DNA of 64,000 nt from Streptomyces sennicomposti (GCF_019890635.1 NZ_JAIOAB010000006.1:1-64000), one strand, 5' to 3'. Positions 1 through 8,482 are shown, counted from the first letter of the stretch. Notes: a model not told the origin generated them from the letters alone. Program-made: numbers and translations.

Positions 1-84
1 GGGGGGGGGGGGGGGGCGCGGGGGGGGGGGGGGGGGGGGGGCGGGGGGGGGGGGGGTGGGGGGGGGGGGGGGGGGGGGGGGGGG
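1..84. repeat. Near-homopolymeric G tract at window edge
   Basis: About 80 of the first 84 bases are G, interrupted only by C at 17, 19 and 42 and T at 57. No reading frame here looks like a real protein. It ends abruptly in normal high-GC sequence. It is either a sequencing or assembly artefact at a contig end or, less likely, a genuine low-complexity tract. It should not be used for gene calling. Confidence 0.8.
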
Positions 85-207
85 CGCGCCCCCGCCATGT
101 CCGCTGGTGGGGGTTCAGTCCGCCGTGCGCCTGCGCGGTAGCCTTCCGCTGCACACACGTGCGCACGACGACCCGACTTCCGGTCCGCACCTGGAGGAGC
201 CACGGCG

Positions 208-651
208 ATGGCGGAACACACCAGCTCGAGCATCACGATCGAGGCGGCCCCCGCCGACGTCATGGGGGTGATCGCCGACTTCGCCCGCTACCCCGACTGG
301 ACCGGCGAGGTCAAGGAGGCCGAGGTCCTCAAGGCGGACGAGCGGGGCCGCGCCGAGCAGGTGCGCCTGGTCATGGACGCGGGCGCCATCAAGGACGACC
401 AGACCCTCGCCTACACCTGGACCGGCGACGACGAGGTCTCCTGGACCCTGGTCAAGTCCCAGATGCTGCGCTCCCTGGACGGCTCCTACCTCCTGCGCCG
501 CTCGGGCCCGGCCACCACCGAGGTCACCTACCGCCTCACGGTGGACGTCAAGATCCCCATGCTCGGCATGATCAAGCGCAAGGCGGAGAAGGTCATCATC
601 GACCGGGCGCTGGCGGGACTGAAGAAGCGGGTGGAGTCGAAGGAGCGGTAG
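208..651 (+). CDS. SRPBCC (START/polyketide-cyclase-like) family protein
   Basis: 147 aa. It starts MAEHTSSSITIEAAPADVMG with a GGAGGAG-like ribosome site just upstream (cctggaggagcc). The pattern of an opening beta strand with 'IEAAPADVM', then 'IADFARYPDWTGEV', a mid-protein 'YTWTGDDEVSWTL', and a long C-terminal helix (about residues 110-147, Lys-rich) is that of the SRPBCC/COQ10-like helix-grip fold, which binds hydrophobic ligands. The ligand is not predictable. No signal peptide or membrane segment is seen, so it is probably cytosolic. A 294-bp gap separates it from the ArsA-like gene downstream. In Streptomyces the two are neighbours of the glucokinase gene. Confidence 0.85.
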   Translation: MAEHTSSSITIEAAPADVMGVIADFARYPDWTGEVKEAEVLKADERGRAEQVRLVMDAGAIKDDQTLAYTWTGDDEVSWTLVKSQMLRSLDGSYLLRRSGPATTEVTYRLTVDVKIPMLGMIKRKAEKVIIDRALAGLKKRVESKER

Positions 652-945
652 CCCTCCGGGCGGGGCGGGACGGGGTTCCGCTTCCTCCGGCGGGCGGTCG
701 GGGGCTCGGCAAGGGCCGGCCGGGACGGTTCGCGGCCGAGCCGGAACGGGGCGGGGCGGGGTTCCGTTCGTGGTCCCGCCGGGCGGCTCGTCGGGCGGTC
801 GGACCGGCACGGGAGCTTTCGGGTGCGCCCGAGGCCCGTCCGGACTCCGCCGAGGTCGGTTCGGATCTGATCGCGGGGGCGCTCCCGGGGTCGCGGTCCG
901 GCGGCCCGGCGTTCGCGCGCGGCGGGCGGATGTAGCGTTCGGGGC
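652..945. other. Intergenic region with GC-rich direct repeats and a leaderless promoter
   Basis: There is no credible gene. Two near-copies of a motif made of GGGCGGGRCGGGGTTCCG occur near 663-681 and 751-768, inside a very G-rich stretch. The last 15 bases carry a TAGCGT -10 box (933-938), 7 nt before the ATG of the ArsA-like gene, which points to a leaderless mRNA. Confidence 0.5.
933..938 (+). promoter_or_regulatory. -10 box (TAGCGT) of leaderless promoter for ArsA-like gene
   Basis: TAGCGT ends 7 nt before the ATG at 946. A transcription start about 7 nt downstream of a -10 box would fall on the start codon. No purine-rich ribosome site sits between them. No clear -35 box is seen. Confidence 0.45.
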
Positions 946-2115
946 ATGCGTACCCTCCTGATCACGGGACCCGGGGGCAGTGGCCGTACGACCGTGGCCG
1001 CCGCCACCGCACTCGCCGCCGCCCGTGACGGCGTCCGCACTCTGGTGCTCAGCGCCGACCGCACCGACACCCTCGGCGCCGTCCTCGGGGCGGCGACCGG
1101 CGCCGAGCCCGTGGCCGTGGCACCGGGCCTCACCGCCTGGCGCCCCGACGCCGCCGCCGGCTTCCGCGCCGACCTCGCCGCCTTCCAGGACCGCGCCGCG
1201 AACGTCCTCGACCTGCTCGGCGCCGCCCGCCTGGACGCCGAGGAACTGACCCCGCTGCCCGGCGCCGAGGAACTCGCCCTGCTGCGCGCCCTGCGCGACG
1301 CCGCCCTCTCCGAGCGCTTCGACCTCCTCGTCGTCGATCTGCCGCCCGCCCCGCAGGCCCTCGCCCTGCTCGCCCTCCCCGCCGAACTGCGCCGCTATCT
1401 GCGCCGGCTGCTGCCGCCCGAGCGGCAGGCCGCCCGCGCCCTGCGCCCGGTCCTCGGCCGCCTCGCCGGCGTCCCCATGCCCGCCGAGTGGCTGTACGAG
1501 ACCGCCGCCCGCTGGGACGTGGAGCTGGCCGCCGTCGAGGCGGTCGTCGCCGACCCGGGCACCGCCGTACGCCTGGTCGCCGAGCCCGGCCCGGCCGGCG
1601 CCGACGCGGTCCGCGCCGCCGCCCTCGGCCTCGCCGTGCGCGCCCTGCCCGTGGAGTCGCTGGTCGCCACCCGCGTCCTGCCCGAGGCCCCCGCCGACTC
1701 CTGGCAGGCCTCCCTCGCCGCCCAGCAGCGAAAGGCCCTGGACGAGTGGCGGGAGACCTACGCCGTCCACCCGGCCGCCCACCTCGGCCGGGACCCGCGC
1801 GGCCCCGACGACCTGACCGCCCTCGCCCTGCCCGCCGCCGCCCCGGCGCCCGCGCCCGCCGCCTGGCCGGTCACCGACGAGATCGCCGGGGACGGCGTGC
1901 TCGTGTGGCACATCCCGCTGCCCGGCGCCCTGCGCGACGAGCTGGACCTGGTCCGGCGCGGCGACGAACTCGTGCTCACCGCGGGACCGTTCCGCCGTAT
2001 CGTCCCGCTGCCCTCCGCCCTGCGCCGGTGCACCGTCGAGGGCGCCGCCCTGCGCGAGGGGGAGCTGCGGATCCGGTTCGCGCCGGACCCCGCGCTGTGG
2101 CCGCGCGAGAGATGA
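946..2115 (+). CDS. ArsA/MinD-like P-loop ATPase with degenerate nucleotide loop
   Basis: 389 aa. The N-terminus 'LLITGPGGSGRTTVAAATAL' is a deviant Walker A of the ArsA/MinD (SIMIBI) class, followed by a switch-like 'LLVVDLPPAPQALALL' near residue 130 and a C-terminal 'GDELVLTAGPFRRIVPLPSALR' small-domain motif seen in actinobacterial ArsA homologues. Both lysines expected in KGGxGK[ST] are replaced (Pro and Arg), so ATP hydrolysis may be weak or lost. Family members handle tail-anchored proteins or metal oxyanions, but many actinobacterial ones have no known role. The next gene (DUF5304) begins 56 bp downstream and may be co-transcribed. Confidence 0.8.
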   Translation: MRTLLITGPGGSGRTTVAAATALAAARDGVRTLVLSADRTDTLGAVLGAATGAEPVAVAPGLTAWRPDAAAGFRADLAAFQDRAANVLDLLGAARLDAEELTPLPGAEELALLRALRDAALSERFDLLVVDLPPAPQALALLALPAELRRYLRRLLPPERQAARALRPVLGRLAGVPMPAEWLYETAARWDVELAAVEAVVADPGTAVRLVAEPGPAGADAVRAAALGLAVRALPVESLVATRVLPEAPADSWQASLAAQQRKALDEWRETYAVHPAAHLGRDPRGPDDLTALALPAAAPAPAPAAWPVTDEIAGDGVLVWHIPLPGALRDELDLVRRGDELVLTAGPFRRIVPLPSALRRCTVEGAALREGELRIRFAPDPALWPRER

Positions 2116-2171
2116 ACCGCCGCCCCCGGTTCGGGTAACGTCGAAGGACGAACCGTAGTCAGGAGCCCGCC

Positions 2172-2723
2172 ATGAGCGAAGAGCGCCCACCCACCGACGC
2201 CGCTCGGGACGACGCCGCTCAGGAGGAGACCACCGCCGCCCCGCCGCGCGCCACCGACGACGACGCCTGGTCGACGGCGTGCGCCGAGGACCTGGCGGCG
2301 GAGCAGGCCCGGCGCCGCGCCGAGTACGGCCCGCCCCCCGGCTCGGCCGCCGAGGAGCTGCGCAAGTTCGTCGACGCCGTCGCCGGCAAGCTGTCCTCGC
2401 TCCAGTCGCCGCTGCTCGGCGCGCTGGCCGGGCCCGCCGCACAGCAGGTGGTGCGGCAGGTCGTGCAGCAGGCCAAGGCGACCGTCGAACCGGTCATCGA
2501 ACGCAACCCGGACGTCTTCGACCACCTCGCCGCGGCCGGCGGCGAACTCCTCGCCGCCTACCGCTCGGCCGTCCAGGCCCAGGAACGCCGCTGGACGTCC
2601 CGCACCGGCCGCGCCGACGACCTCGACGGCGACCTGAAGAACCTGGACGACCGCGGGGACGGCCCGGGCCGCCGCGACGGCGGCGAGGGCACGGGCGGCG
2701 GCCAGCGCATCGACCTGGACTAG
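2172..2723 (+). CDS. DUF5304 family protein
   Basis: 183 aa, acidic and low-complexity at both ends. It starts at the ATG preceded by AGGAG (2160-2164 area). A central helical stretch, 'EELRKFVDAVAGKLSSLQSPLLG' through 'HLAAAGGELLAAYRSAVQ' (about residues 58-137), is the conserved part; the flanks are Asp/Glu/Arg-rich and probably disordered. It lies between the ArsA-like ATPase and glkA, an arrangement conserved in Streptomyces from memory. The function is unknown. No membrane segment or catalytic motif is visible. Confidence 0.8.
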   Translation: MSEERPPTDAARDDAAQEETTAAPPRATDDDAWSTACAEDLAAEQARRRAEYGPPPGSAAEELRKFVDAVAGKLSSLQSPLLGALAGPAAQQVVRQVVQQAKATVEPVIERNPDVFDHLAAAGGELLAAYRSAVQAQERRWTSRTGRADDLDGDLKNLDDRGDGPGRRDGGEGTGGGQRIDLD

Positions 2724-2902
2724 CCCCGCCGGACGACGAGCCCCCGCCGAAGACGAGCCCCACCGCGGACCCGCCCTCGGCCGCCCCGGGGGCCGGCTCC
2801 GCCGCCGATGCGCGCCTGCTCGGGGGGTGGACGCCGCGAATCGGACGGTGGCGCCTCGGGTACGGTTGGCCGTAGCGGGGCTCGACCGGAACTGAGGGAT
2901 TC

Positions 2903-3856
2903 ATGGGACTCACCATCGGCGTCGACATCGGCGGCACGAAGATCGCGGCCGGCGTGGTCGACGAGGAAGGCAACATCCTCTCGACCTTCAAGGTGCCGAC
3001 CCCCACCACACCCGAGGCCATCGTGGACGCCATCGCCTCGGCGGTGGAGGGAGCGCGCGCGGGGCACGACATCGTCGGCGTGGGCATCGGCGCCGCCGGA
3101 TACGTCAACCGGCAGCGCTCCACCGTCTACTTCGCGCCCAACATCGACTGGCGCCAGGAGCCGCTCAAGGCGAAGGTCGAGGAGCGCGTCGGCCTCCCCG
3201 TCGTCGTGGAGAACGACGCCAACGCCGCGGCCTGGGGCGAATACAAGTTCGGCGCCGGCAAGGGCCACCGCAACGCCATCTGCATCACGCTCGGCACCGG
3301 CCTCGGCGGCGGCATCATCATCGGCAACAAGCTGCGCCGCGGCCACTTCGGCGTGGCCGCCGAGTTCGGCCACATCCGGATGGTCCCGGACGGCCTGCTG
3401 TGCGGCTGCGGCTCGCAGGGCTGCTGGGAGCAGTACGCCTCCGGGCGCGCCCTCGTCCGGTACGCCAAGCAGCGCGCCAACGCCACCCCGGAGCGCGCCG
3501 AGGTGCTGCTCGCCCTCGGCGACGGCACCCCCGACGGCATCGAGGGCAAGCACATCTCCATGGCCGCCCGCCAGGGCTGCCCGGTCGCCGTCGACTCCTA
3601 CCGCGAGCTGGCCCGCTGGGTCGGCGCGGGCCTGGCCGACCTGGCCTCCCTCTTCGACCCGTCCGCCTTCATCGTCGGCGGCGGACTGTCCGACGAGGGC
3701 GAACTGGTCCTGGACCCGATCCGCAAGTCGTACAAGCGCTGGCTGGTCGGCGGCAACTGGCGGCCGGTCGCCGACGTGATCGCCGCCCAGCTCGGCAACA
3801 AGGCCGGCCTGGTCGGCGCGGCGGACCTGGCCCGGGAGCCCGACCCGGTCATGTGA
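2903..3856 (+). CDS. glkA: ROK-family glucokinase
   Basis: 317 aa. It phosphorylates glucose to glucose-6-phosphate in the cytosol and in streptomycetes is central to carbon catabolite repression. The N-terminal phosphate loop is 'GVDIGGTKIAAGVVD' (residues 4-18), the sugar site includes 'VVENDANAAAWGEYKFG', the phosphate-2 loop is 'LGTGLGGGI', and the ROK zinc motif is 'CGCGSQGCWE' preceded by 'EFGHI'. Length is typical. The start has an 'AACTGAGGG' ribosome site 6 nt upstream. A TACGGT -10-like element lies near 2860. The gene is monocistronic by appearance, with a 626-bp non-coding stretch after it. Confidence 0.97.
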   Translation: MGLTIGVDIGGTKIAAGVVDEEGNILSTFKVPTPTTPEAIVDAIASAVEGARAGHDIVGVGIGAAGYVNRQRSTVYFAPNIDWRQEPLKAKVEERVGLPVVVENDANAAAWGEYKFGAGKGHRNAICITLGTGLGGGIIIGNKLRRGHFGVAAEFGHIRMVPDGLLCGCGSQGCWEQYASGRALVRYAKQRANATPERAEVLLALGDGTPDGIEGKHISMAARQGCPVAVDSYRELARWVGAGLADLASLFDPSAFIVGGGLSDEGELVLDPIRKSYKRWLVGGNWRPVADVIAAQLGNKAGLVGAADLAREPDPVM

Positions 3857-4159
3857 ACGACACCGCCCCCTGACCGGCCGCGCCTGCCGGACGGGACGGC
3901 CCCGGCCCGTCGAACGGCCGGTCCTGCCGGGCGGCCCCGTCCGCCGAGCGACCACGCGCCCACCGCCCTCTCCGTCCGGGCCGGTGGGCGCAGGCGTGTC
4001 CGGGGGAGGAACGGGCGGGTGTGGGTGTGGATGTGCGCCTGAGGGCGTGTGCGGGTGTGGGGGCGTGTGCGCGGGGCGTGCGCTGCCCCCCCCCGGGACT
4101 GCGTGGCCGGGACTGCGTGGCCGGGACGGCGGAGTGTTCCCGCGGTGGGGGAGGCCGCT

Positions 4160-4300
4160 GGGGAAGCCGGGGACGCGGTGCCGGTGTGGGGGCGCGGGGC
4201 GGCCGGGGGAGGCCGGGGACGCGCTGCCGCTGTGGAGGCGCGGGGCCGCCGGGGAGGCCCGGGGCGCGCTGCCGGTGTGAGGGCGCGGGGCGGGGCGGTG
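4160..4300 (+). repeat. Three imperfect tandem repeats of about 45 bp
   Basis: Each unit reads G-C-C-C/G-GGG followed by GCGSTGCCGSTGTG and GAGGCGCGGGGC or close variants. Units start near 4166, 4212 and 4257. The repeat is G-rich on the plus strand and lies between glkA and the endonuclease/phosphatase-fold gene. Confidence 0.55.
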
Positions 4301-4470
4301 TGTCTGACCGGGCGGGCCGAGGCGGGCGTGCGGACCGCCCGGGGGCGATGCGTTCGCGCGCCCGGCGGGGAAGCGGGATGCCCCGCTGCGGGCCGCCGCC
4401 TGGAGGGCGGCTCGCGGTCCGCCTCGTCGGCGAGACGGGTCGCCGTGCCGGTCGGGCGGCGGGCGCGGCG

Positions 4471-4476
4471 TATGTT
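4471..4476 (+). promoter_or_regulatory. -10 box (TATGTT), probable leaderless promoter
   Basis: TATGTT ends 7 nt before the ATG at 4484, the same spacing seen at several other genes in this window. It partly overlaps an alternative in-frame ATG at 4472, which argues for the 4484 start. Confidence 0.45.
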
Positions 4477-4483
4477 GATCGTC

Positions 4484-5230
4484 ATGCTGCTGCCCAACTC
4501 CCGCACGGAACCCGACGGTTCCGCCGTCGTCCGTGTCCTCGGCTACAACATCCGCTCGCTGCAGGACGACTTCGAGGCCCTCGCCCGCGTGATCAGGGCC
4601 TGCGCGCCCGATCTCGTCCTGCTCCAGGAGGCGCCCCGCTTCTTCCGCTGGCGCAAGAAGCTGGCCCGGCTCGCGTCCGCCACCGACCTGGTGATCCTCA
4701 CCGGCGGCGCGACCGCCGCGGGGCCCGCGGTGCTCTGCTCGCTGCGGGCCACCGTCGAGCGCACCGAGGACGTCCTGCTGCCGCTCACCCCCGGGCAGCA
4801 CCGGCGCGGACTCGCCACCGCGGTCGTCCGGTTCGGCGGCGCCCGGCTCGGTGTCCTCGCCTCCCACCTCTCCCTCGTCGCCGCCGAGCGCCAGGACCAG
4901 AGCGGGCTGCTCCTGGACCGGCTCGCCAAGATGGGCGTGGAGCACGCGATCGTGGGCGGCGACATCAACGAGGGCCCCGAGGGCCCGGCCTTCCGGCGGC
5001 TGGCAGACGCCCTCCAGGACGGCTACGCCACCGCCCCCTGGGGCGGCGAGCACACCTGGTCGGCCACCGAGCCGCACCGCCGCATCGACGCGATCTTCGC
5101 CACCCCCGGCATCGAGGTGCTCGGCTGCGGCGTCCCGCTGGACCAGCCCGGAGTCACCGAGGCGGACCTCAGGGCGGCCACCGACCACCGTCCGGTGCTC
5201 GCGGCCCTGAAGATCCCGGCGACGGCGTGA
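4484..5230 (+). CDS. Endonuclease/exonuclease/phosphatase-fold protein
   Basis: About 248 aa from the chosen ATG (MLLPNSRTEPDG; an in-frame ATG lies at 4472). Motifs follow the EEP superfamily: 'RVLGYNIRSL' (metal Asn), 'PDLVLLQEAP' (catalytic Glu), 'LGVLASHLSLVAAERQDQ' (His), 'AIVGGDINEGPEG' (GDxN), 'TWSATEPHRRIDAIFATP' and the final 'ATDHRPVLAAL' (DH). All key residues are present, so it is probably an active Mg-dependent phosphodiesterase or phosphatase. The substrate (DNA, sphingolipid or inositol phosphate) cannot be told. No signal peptide is seen. A strong bidirectional terminator follows. Confidence 0.88.
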   Translation: MLLPNSRTEPDGSAVVRVLGYNIRSLQDDFEALARVIRACAPDLVLLQEAPRFFRWRKKLARLASATDLVILTGGATAAGPAVLCSLRATVERTEDVLLPLTPGQHRRGLATAVVRFGGARLGVLASHLSLVAAERQDQSGLLLDRLAKMGVEHAIVGGDINEGPEGPAFRRLADALQDGYATAPWGGEHTWSATEPHRRIDAIFATPGIEVLGCGVPLDQPGVTEADLRAATDHRPVLAALKIPATA

Positions 5231-5285
5231 CCGCGTGACCGAGGGCGGGACGGAGCCGCCGTAGCGCCGCCGTACGGGCGGGCGT

Positions 5286-5327
5286 ACGACGACGGGGGCC
5301 GTACCGGCGTACGGCCCCCGTCGTCGT
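5286..5327. terminator. Bidirectional terminator with perfect 19-bp stem
   Basis: 5286-5304 and 5309-5327 are perfectly complementary over 19 bp with a 4-nt loop (CGGC). It lies between the convergent endonuclease/phosphatase-fold gene (plus) and the membrane-protein gene (minus). There is no U tract, as is usual for Streptomyces. Confidence 0.85.
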
Positions 5328-5350
5328 CTCCACGACCGCTCTCGTCCCGG

Positions 5351-6484
5351 TCACACGACCGCGCCGCGCCCCGGGTCGTCGTCCTCGTCGTCGCCCGGGT
5401 TCATCCGCGCCACCAGCGTCGCGATGCCGCCGAGGAAGCCGCCGATGCTCAGCGTGGTCAGCCACCACGTCATGTCCCAGCCGAGCAGCACCGCCAGCAG
5501 GAGCAGGACGGGCCCGCCGATCACACCCAGCCAGGCGAACTTCGCCGTGGCGTCCGCGTCCGGCAGCGGGGGCGGCTCCGGGGGCACGAAGTGGCCCTCG
5601 TCGTCCTCGTCGAAGTCGTCGTCGGAGGGCTCGCGCACCGTGAAGTCGCGCGGGCCGGCGGGCGTGCCGACGCCGGGCGCGAAGGAGACCGAGCCGCCCA
5701 GCGGCCGGGCCGCGCCCGGCCCCGCTTCCTCGGAACGCCCGTCCTGCGCTGCGTCGCCGGTGGTCCGCCCGTCGCCCGTGGCGCGTCCGTCCTGCGGGCC
5801 GCCGTCCTCGGGCCGCCGTGCCTTCGGGCGGTCCTTGGTGCCGGGCCGCTCGTCGTCCGCGTCCGGCGGTTCCGGCAGCGGCAGGTCCCGGATCGGCCGG
5901 AACGGCCGTGCGCCCGGCGGGTCCGGCGGCTCCTCGCCGTACCCGGCGACGATCGCGGCCCAGGCGGCCTCCTCGTCCAGCGGCATGCCCGCCGCCGTGC
6001 GCTCCACCGGTCCGCCCGGGGCGCCCGCCTCCGCCGCCCTGCCCGCGGCCCGGGACTCCCCGGCCTCCCGCGCGTCGCCGGCGTCGACCGACCTGACGGC
6101 GTCGGACGCCTTGAGGGGATCGGCGGCCTTGGCCGCGTCGGACGCCTTGACGGGATCGGCCGCCTTCATCGGATCGACCGCTGAGATCGGATCGCCCGCC
6201 GTCAGCCCGTCGCCCGGTCCGGCGGGTTCGGCTGAGTCGACCGGCTGGGTCGCCCCGGCCGGCCCGGCGTCGGCCGGCTCGACCGCGTCGGAGGCCCGCG
6301 CAGCCTCGCCCGAGCCACCCGCCTCAGCCGCCCCGGAGGCCGCGTCGTCCCGTACCGCCGCGTCGTCCCGTACCGCGGCGTCGTCCCGTACCGCCTCCCC
6401 GGGCCGTGCCGCCCCGTCGGGACGGTGCGGCGGCCTCGGCTCGCCGTTCTCCCGGCCCTCGCGGTCGGAGTCGTGCTCAGCCAC
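5351..6484 (-). CDS. Conserved membrane protein with long repetitive acidic N-terminal region
   Basis: About 377 aa from GTG 6484 (VAEHDSDREGRENG). The first roughly 310 residues are low-complexity and probably disordered, with short internal repeats: 'AAVRDD' three times, then 'DPMKAADPVKASDAAKAADP'-type repeats. The C-terminus holds two hydrophobic helices ('FAWLGVIGGPVLLLLAVLLG' and 'WLTTLSIGGFLGGIATLV') and ends in an acidic tail, so the bulk is probably exposed on one face of the membrane. The start overlaps the esterase stop by 8 nt, so the two are translationally coupled. No enzymatic motif is visible and the function is unknown. Confidence 0.75.
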   Translation of the reverse strand: MAEHDSDREGRENGEPRPPHRPDGAARPGEAVRDDAAVRDDAAVRDDAASGAAEAGGSGEAARASDAVEPADAGPAGATQPVDSAEPAGPGDGLTAGDPISAVDPMKAADPVKASDAAKAADPLKASDAVRSVDAGDAREAGESRAAGRAAEAGAPGGPVERTAAGMPLDEEAAWAAIVAGYGEEPPDPPGARPFRPIRDLPLPEPPDADDERPGTKDRPKARRPEDGGPQDGRATGDGRTTGDAAQDGRSEEAGPGAARPLGGSVSFAPGVGTPAGPRDFTVREPSDDDFDEDDEGHFVPPEPPPLPDADATAKFAWLGVIGGPVLLLLAVLLGWDMTWWLTTLSIGGFLGGIATLVARMNPGDDEDDDPGRGAVV

Positions 6485-7256
6485 CTTGGGCCGTCCCTTC
6501 CTTGCCGACGCTGGGTGCGAGCCGTCCGATGAAGGCGTAGCTCTCCTCGAAGATCCGGTCCGCGTCATGGTCCAACGTCGCGACGTGGTAGCTGTGTTCC
6601 AGCAGCACCTCCGTCACGTCCAGGGAGGAGACCCGGCTGAGGATCCGCGCCGGGTCGGCCGGCGGCACCACATGGTCGGCGGGGCTGCGCAGCACCAGCA
6701 GCGGCTGGGTGACCTGCGGCAGCTCACCGTCCAGCATGCGCAGGAAGACCCGCAGCGAGTGCGCGGCGTGCAGCGGCACCCGGTCGTAGCCCAGCTCGGC
6801 GGCGCCCTCCTTGGCGATGTCGCTGGCGATGCCCTTCGTCGTGCGCACCAGGTGCCGGGCCACGGGCAGGGCGTACGCGGACAGGCCGTGCACCTTGTTG
6901 GCCGGGTTGACGACCACCACGCCGTCGACCGCGTCCCCGTGCTTGGCCGCCAGCCGCAGCGCCAGCGCGCCGCCCATCGACAGTCCCGCCACGAAGACGC
7001 GCGTGCACCGCTCGCGCAGGGCGCGCAGCTCGTGGTCCACCTCGGCGTACCAGTCCTGCCAGCCGGTGAGCTGCATGTCCTCCCAGCGCGTGCCGTGCCC
7101 GGGCAGCAGCGGCAGCGACACCGTCAGACCGCGCTCGGCGAGATACTCGGCCCAGGGGCGCAGCGACTGGGGGGAACCGGTGAAGCCGTGGCAGAGGAGG
7201 ACGCCGACCTCCCCGCCCTCGTGGCGGTACGGCTCTGCTCCGGGGAGGACCGGCAC
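6477..7256 (-). CDS. Alpha/beta hydrolase, carboxylesterase/monoacylglycerol-lipase type
   Basis: 259 aa. Esterase of the Est30/MGL type. Oxyanion-hole motif 'LLCHGFTGSPQSLRPWAEYL', nucleophile elbow 'GLSMGG' (Ser near residue 93), acid 'SPADHVVP' and His 'EHSYHVATLDHD' are all in the expected order. Length is typical for the family and no signal peptide is seen, so it is probably cytosolic and acts on short acyl esters. It is the first gene of a two-gene unit with the downstream membrane protein, and is divergent from plsC. Confidence 0.9.
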   Translation of the reverse strand: MPVLPGAEPYRHEGGEVGVLLCHGFTGSPQSLRPWAEYLAERGLTVSLPLLPGHGTRWEDMQLTGWQDWYAEVDHELRALRERCTRVFVAGLSMGGALALRLAAKHGDAVDGVVVVNPANKVHGLSAYALPVARHLVRTTKGIASDIAKEGAAELGYDRVPLHAAHSLRVFLRMLDGELPQVTQPLLVLRSPADHVVPPADPARILSRVSSLDVTEVLLEHSYHVATLDHDADRIFEESYAFIGRLAPSVGKEGTAQGG

Positions 7257-7453
7257 GTCGGTCTCCTGTTCGTGAGTGGACTCGGCACGTCGATGACAGG
7301 TACGTCGAGGCAGGATGGCCCGCCGCAGCGGCGCGCGGCCGTCGACTGCGGGTACTTCACCGTACGCGACCGCACTGACACCGACCAGGGCCGTCGGGTC
7401 CTTCGGCGGTGCAGCGGGTTATGGTCTGATCGACACACACGGGAGGAACTCGG

Positions 7454-8482
7454 TTGTTCTACGGCACGATGAAGGTCGCCATCGGGGGGCCGCTGAAGCT
7501 CGCCTTCAGGCCCTGGGTGAAGGGCCTGGAGAACATTCCGGCCGAGGGCCCCGCCATTCTGGCGAGCAACCACCTCTCGTTCTCGGACTCGTTCTTCCTG
7601 CCCGCGGTGCTCGACCGCAAGGTCACCTTCATCGCGAAGGCCGAGTACTTCACCACGCCCGGCGTGAAGGGCCGGCTGACCGCCGCGTTCTTCAAGGGCG
7701 TCGGCCAGCTGCCGGTGGACCGCTCCGGTGCGCGCGGCGCGGGCGAGGCCGCGGTGAAGAGCGGGATCGAGGTGCTGGAGCGCGGCGAGCTGTTCGGCAT
7801 CTACCCGGAGGGCACCCGTTCGCCCGACGGACGCCTCTACCGCGGCAAGCCGGGCGGTCTGGCCCGGGTGGCGCTGGCCACCGGCGCGCCGGTCATCCCG
7901 GTCGCCATGATCGACACGGAGAAGATCCAGCCGCCCGGCAAGGTCGTCCCCAAGCTGATGCGCCCCGGCATCCGCATCGGCAGGCCCCTCGACTTCAGCC
8001 GCTACCAGGGCATGGAGCACGACCGCTTCGTCCTGCGCGCGGTGACCGACGAGGTCATGTACGAGATCATGAAGCTCTCCGGCCAGGAGTACGTCGACAT
8101 GTACGCGACCGCGGCCAAGCGGCAGCTCACGGAGGCGGCCAAGGCGGAGAAGGAGGCCGAGAAGGCGGAGAAGGCCGCCGCGGCCGCCATGGAGAAGGCC
8201 GAGAAGGCGCAGGCCCAGAAGGAGCGGGCCGAGCGGGAGGCGGCCGAGGCGAACCGCAGGGAGGTCCAGGCCGAGGAGGAGGCGCACGCCGCGGCCGGAC
8301 CCTCCCGCGACGAGCGGCAGGCCGGGGCCGGGCCGGCTGGCGACGATAAGCGGACCCCGGCCGGAAGCTCCCGCGACGACGGGCAGGACGAGAACGGCCG
8401 GACCCGCGACGACGGGCAGGACGAGAACGGCCGGACCCGTGGGGACGACGGGCGGGCCGAAGAGGAGAGAACCGCGGAGTAG
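7454..8482 (+). CDS. plsC: 1-acyl-sn-glycerol-3-phosphate acyltransferase
   Basis: 342 aa. TTG start (FYGTMKVAIGG) with GGGAGGAA 5 nt upstream. It acylates lysophosphatidic acid in phospholipid synthesis at the membrane. The PlsC motifs are clear: 'ASNHLSFSDSFFLPA' (HX4D), 'GQLPVDRSG', 'FGIYPEGTRSPDGRLYRGK' (EGTR) and 'PVIPVAMIDT'. After about residue 235 the protein carries a Lys/Glu/Ala coiled-coil-like stretch and then a hydrophilic tail with two exact 'DDGQDENGRTR' repeats; this extension is absent from short PlsC proteins. It may be read with macS-macR, which begins 29 bp downstream. Confidence 0.92.
   Translation: MFYGTMKVAIGGPLKLAFRPWVKGLENIPAEGPAILASNHLSFSDSFFLPAVLDRKVTFIAKAEYFTTPGVKGRLTAAFFKGVGQLPVDRSGARGAGEAAVKSGIEVLERGELFGIYPEGTRSPDGRLYRGKPGGLARVALATGAPVIPVAMIDTEKIQPPGKVVPKLMRPGIRIGRPLDFSRYQGMEHDRFVLRAVTDEVMYEIMKLSGQEYVDMYATAAKRQLTEAAKAEKEAEKAEKAAAAAMEKAEKAQAQKERAEREAAEANRREVQAEEEAHAAAGPSRDERQAGAGPAGDDKRTPAGSSRDDGQDENGRTRDDGQDENGRTRGDDGRAEEERTAE

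Larger units (their letters stand above)
3857..4483. other. Intergenic region with tandem repeats
   Basis: About 625 bp with no credible gene. It contains a 14-bp tandem duplication (GGGACTGCGTGGCC at 4095-4108 and 4109-4122). It also contains roughly three tandem copies of a 45-46 bp unit beginning GCCGGGGACGCG, at about 4166, 4212 and 4257. A TATGTT -10 box ends the region just before the next gene. Confidence 0.6.

Noticed and set aside
115..2442. Long open frame on the minus strand opposite the SRPBCC and ArsA-like genes
   Set aside because: High-GC shadow frame: its residues are Arg/Gly/Ala-rich with no motifs, and it runs antisense to well-supported genes.
2720..5188. Long minus-strand frame over glkA and the endonuclease/phosphatase-fold gene
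   Set aside because: Antisense to recognisable enzymes; composition typical of GC shadow frames.
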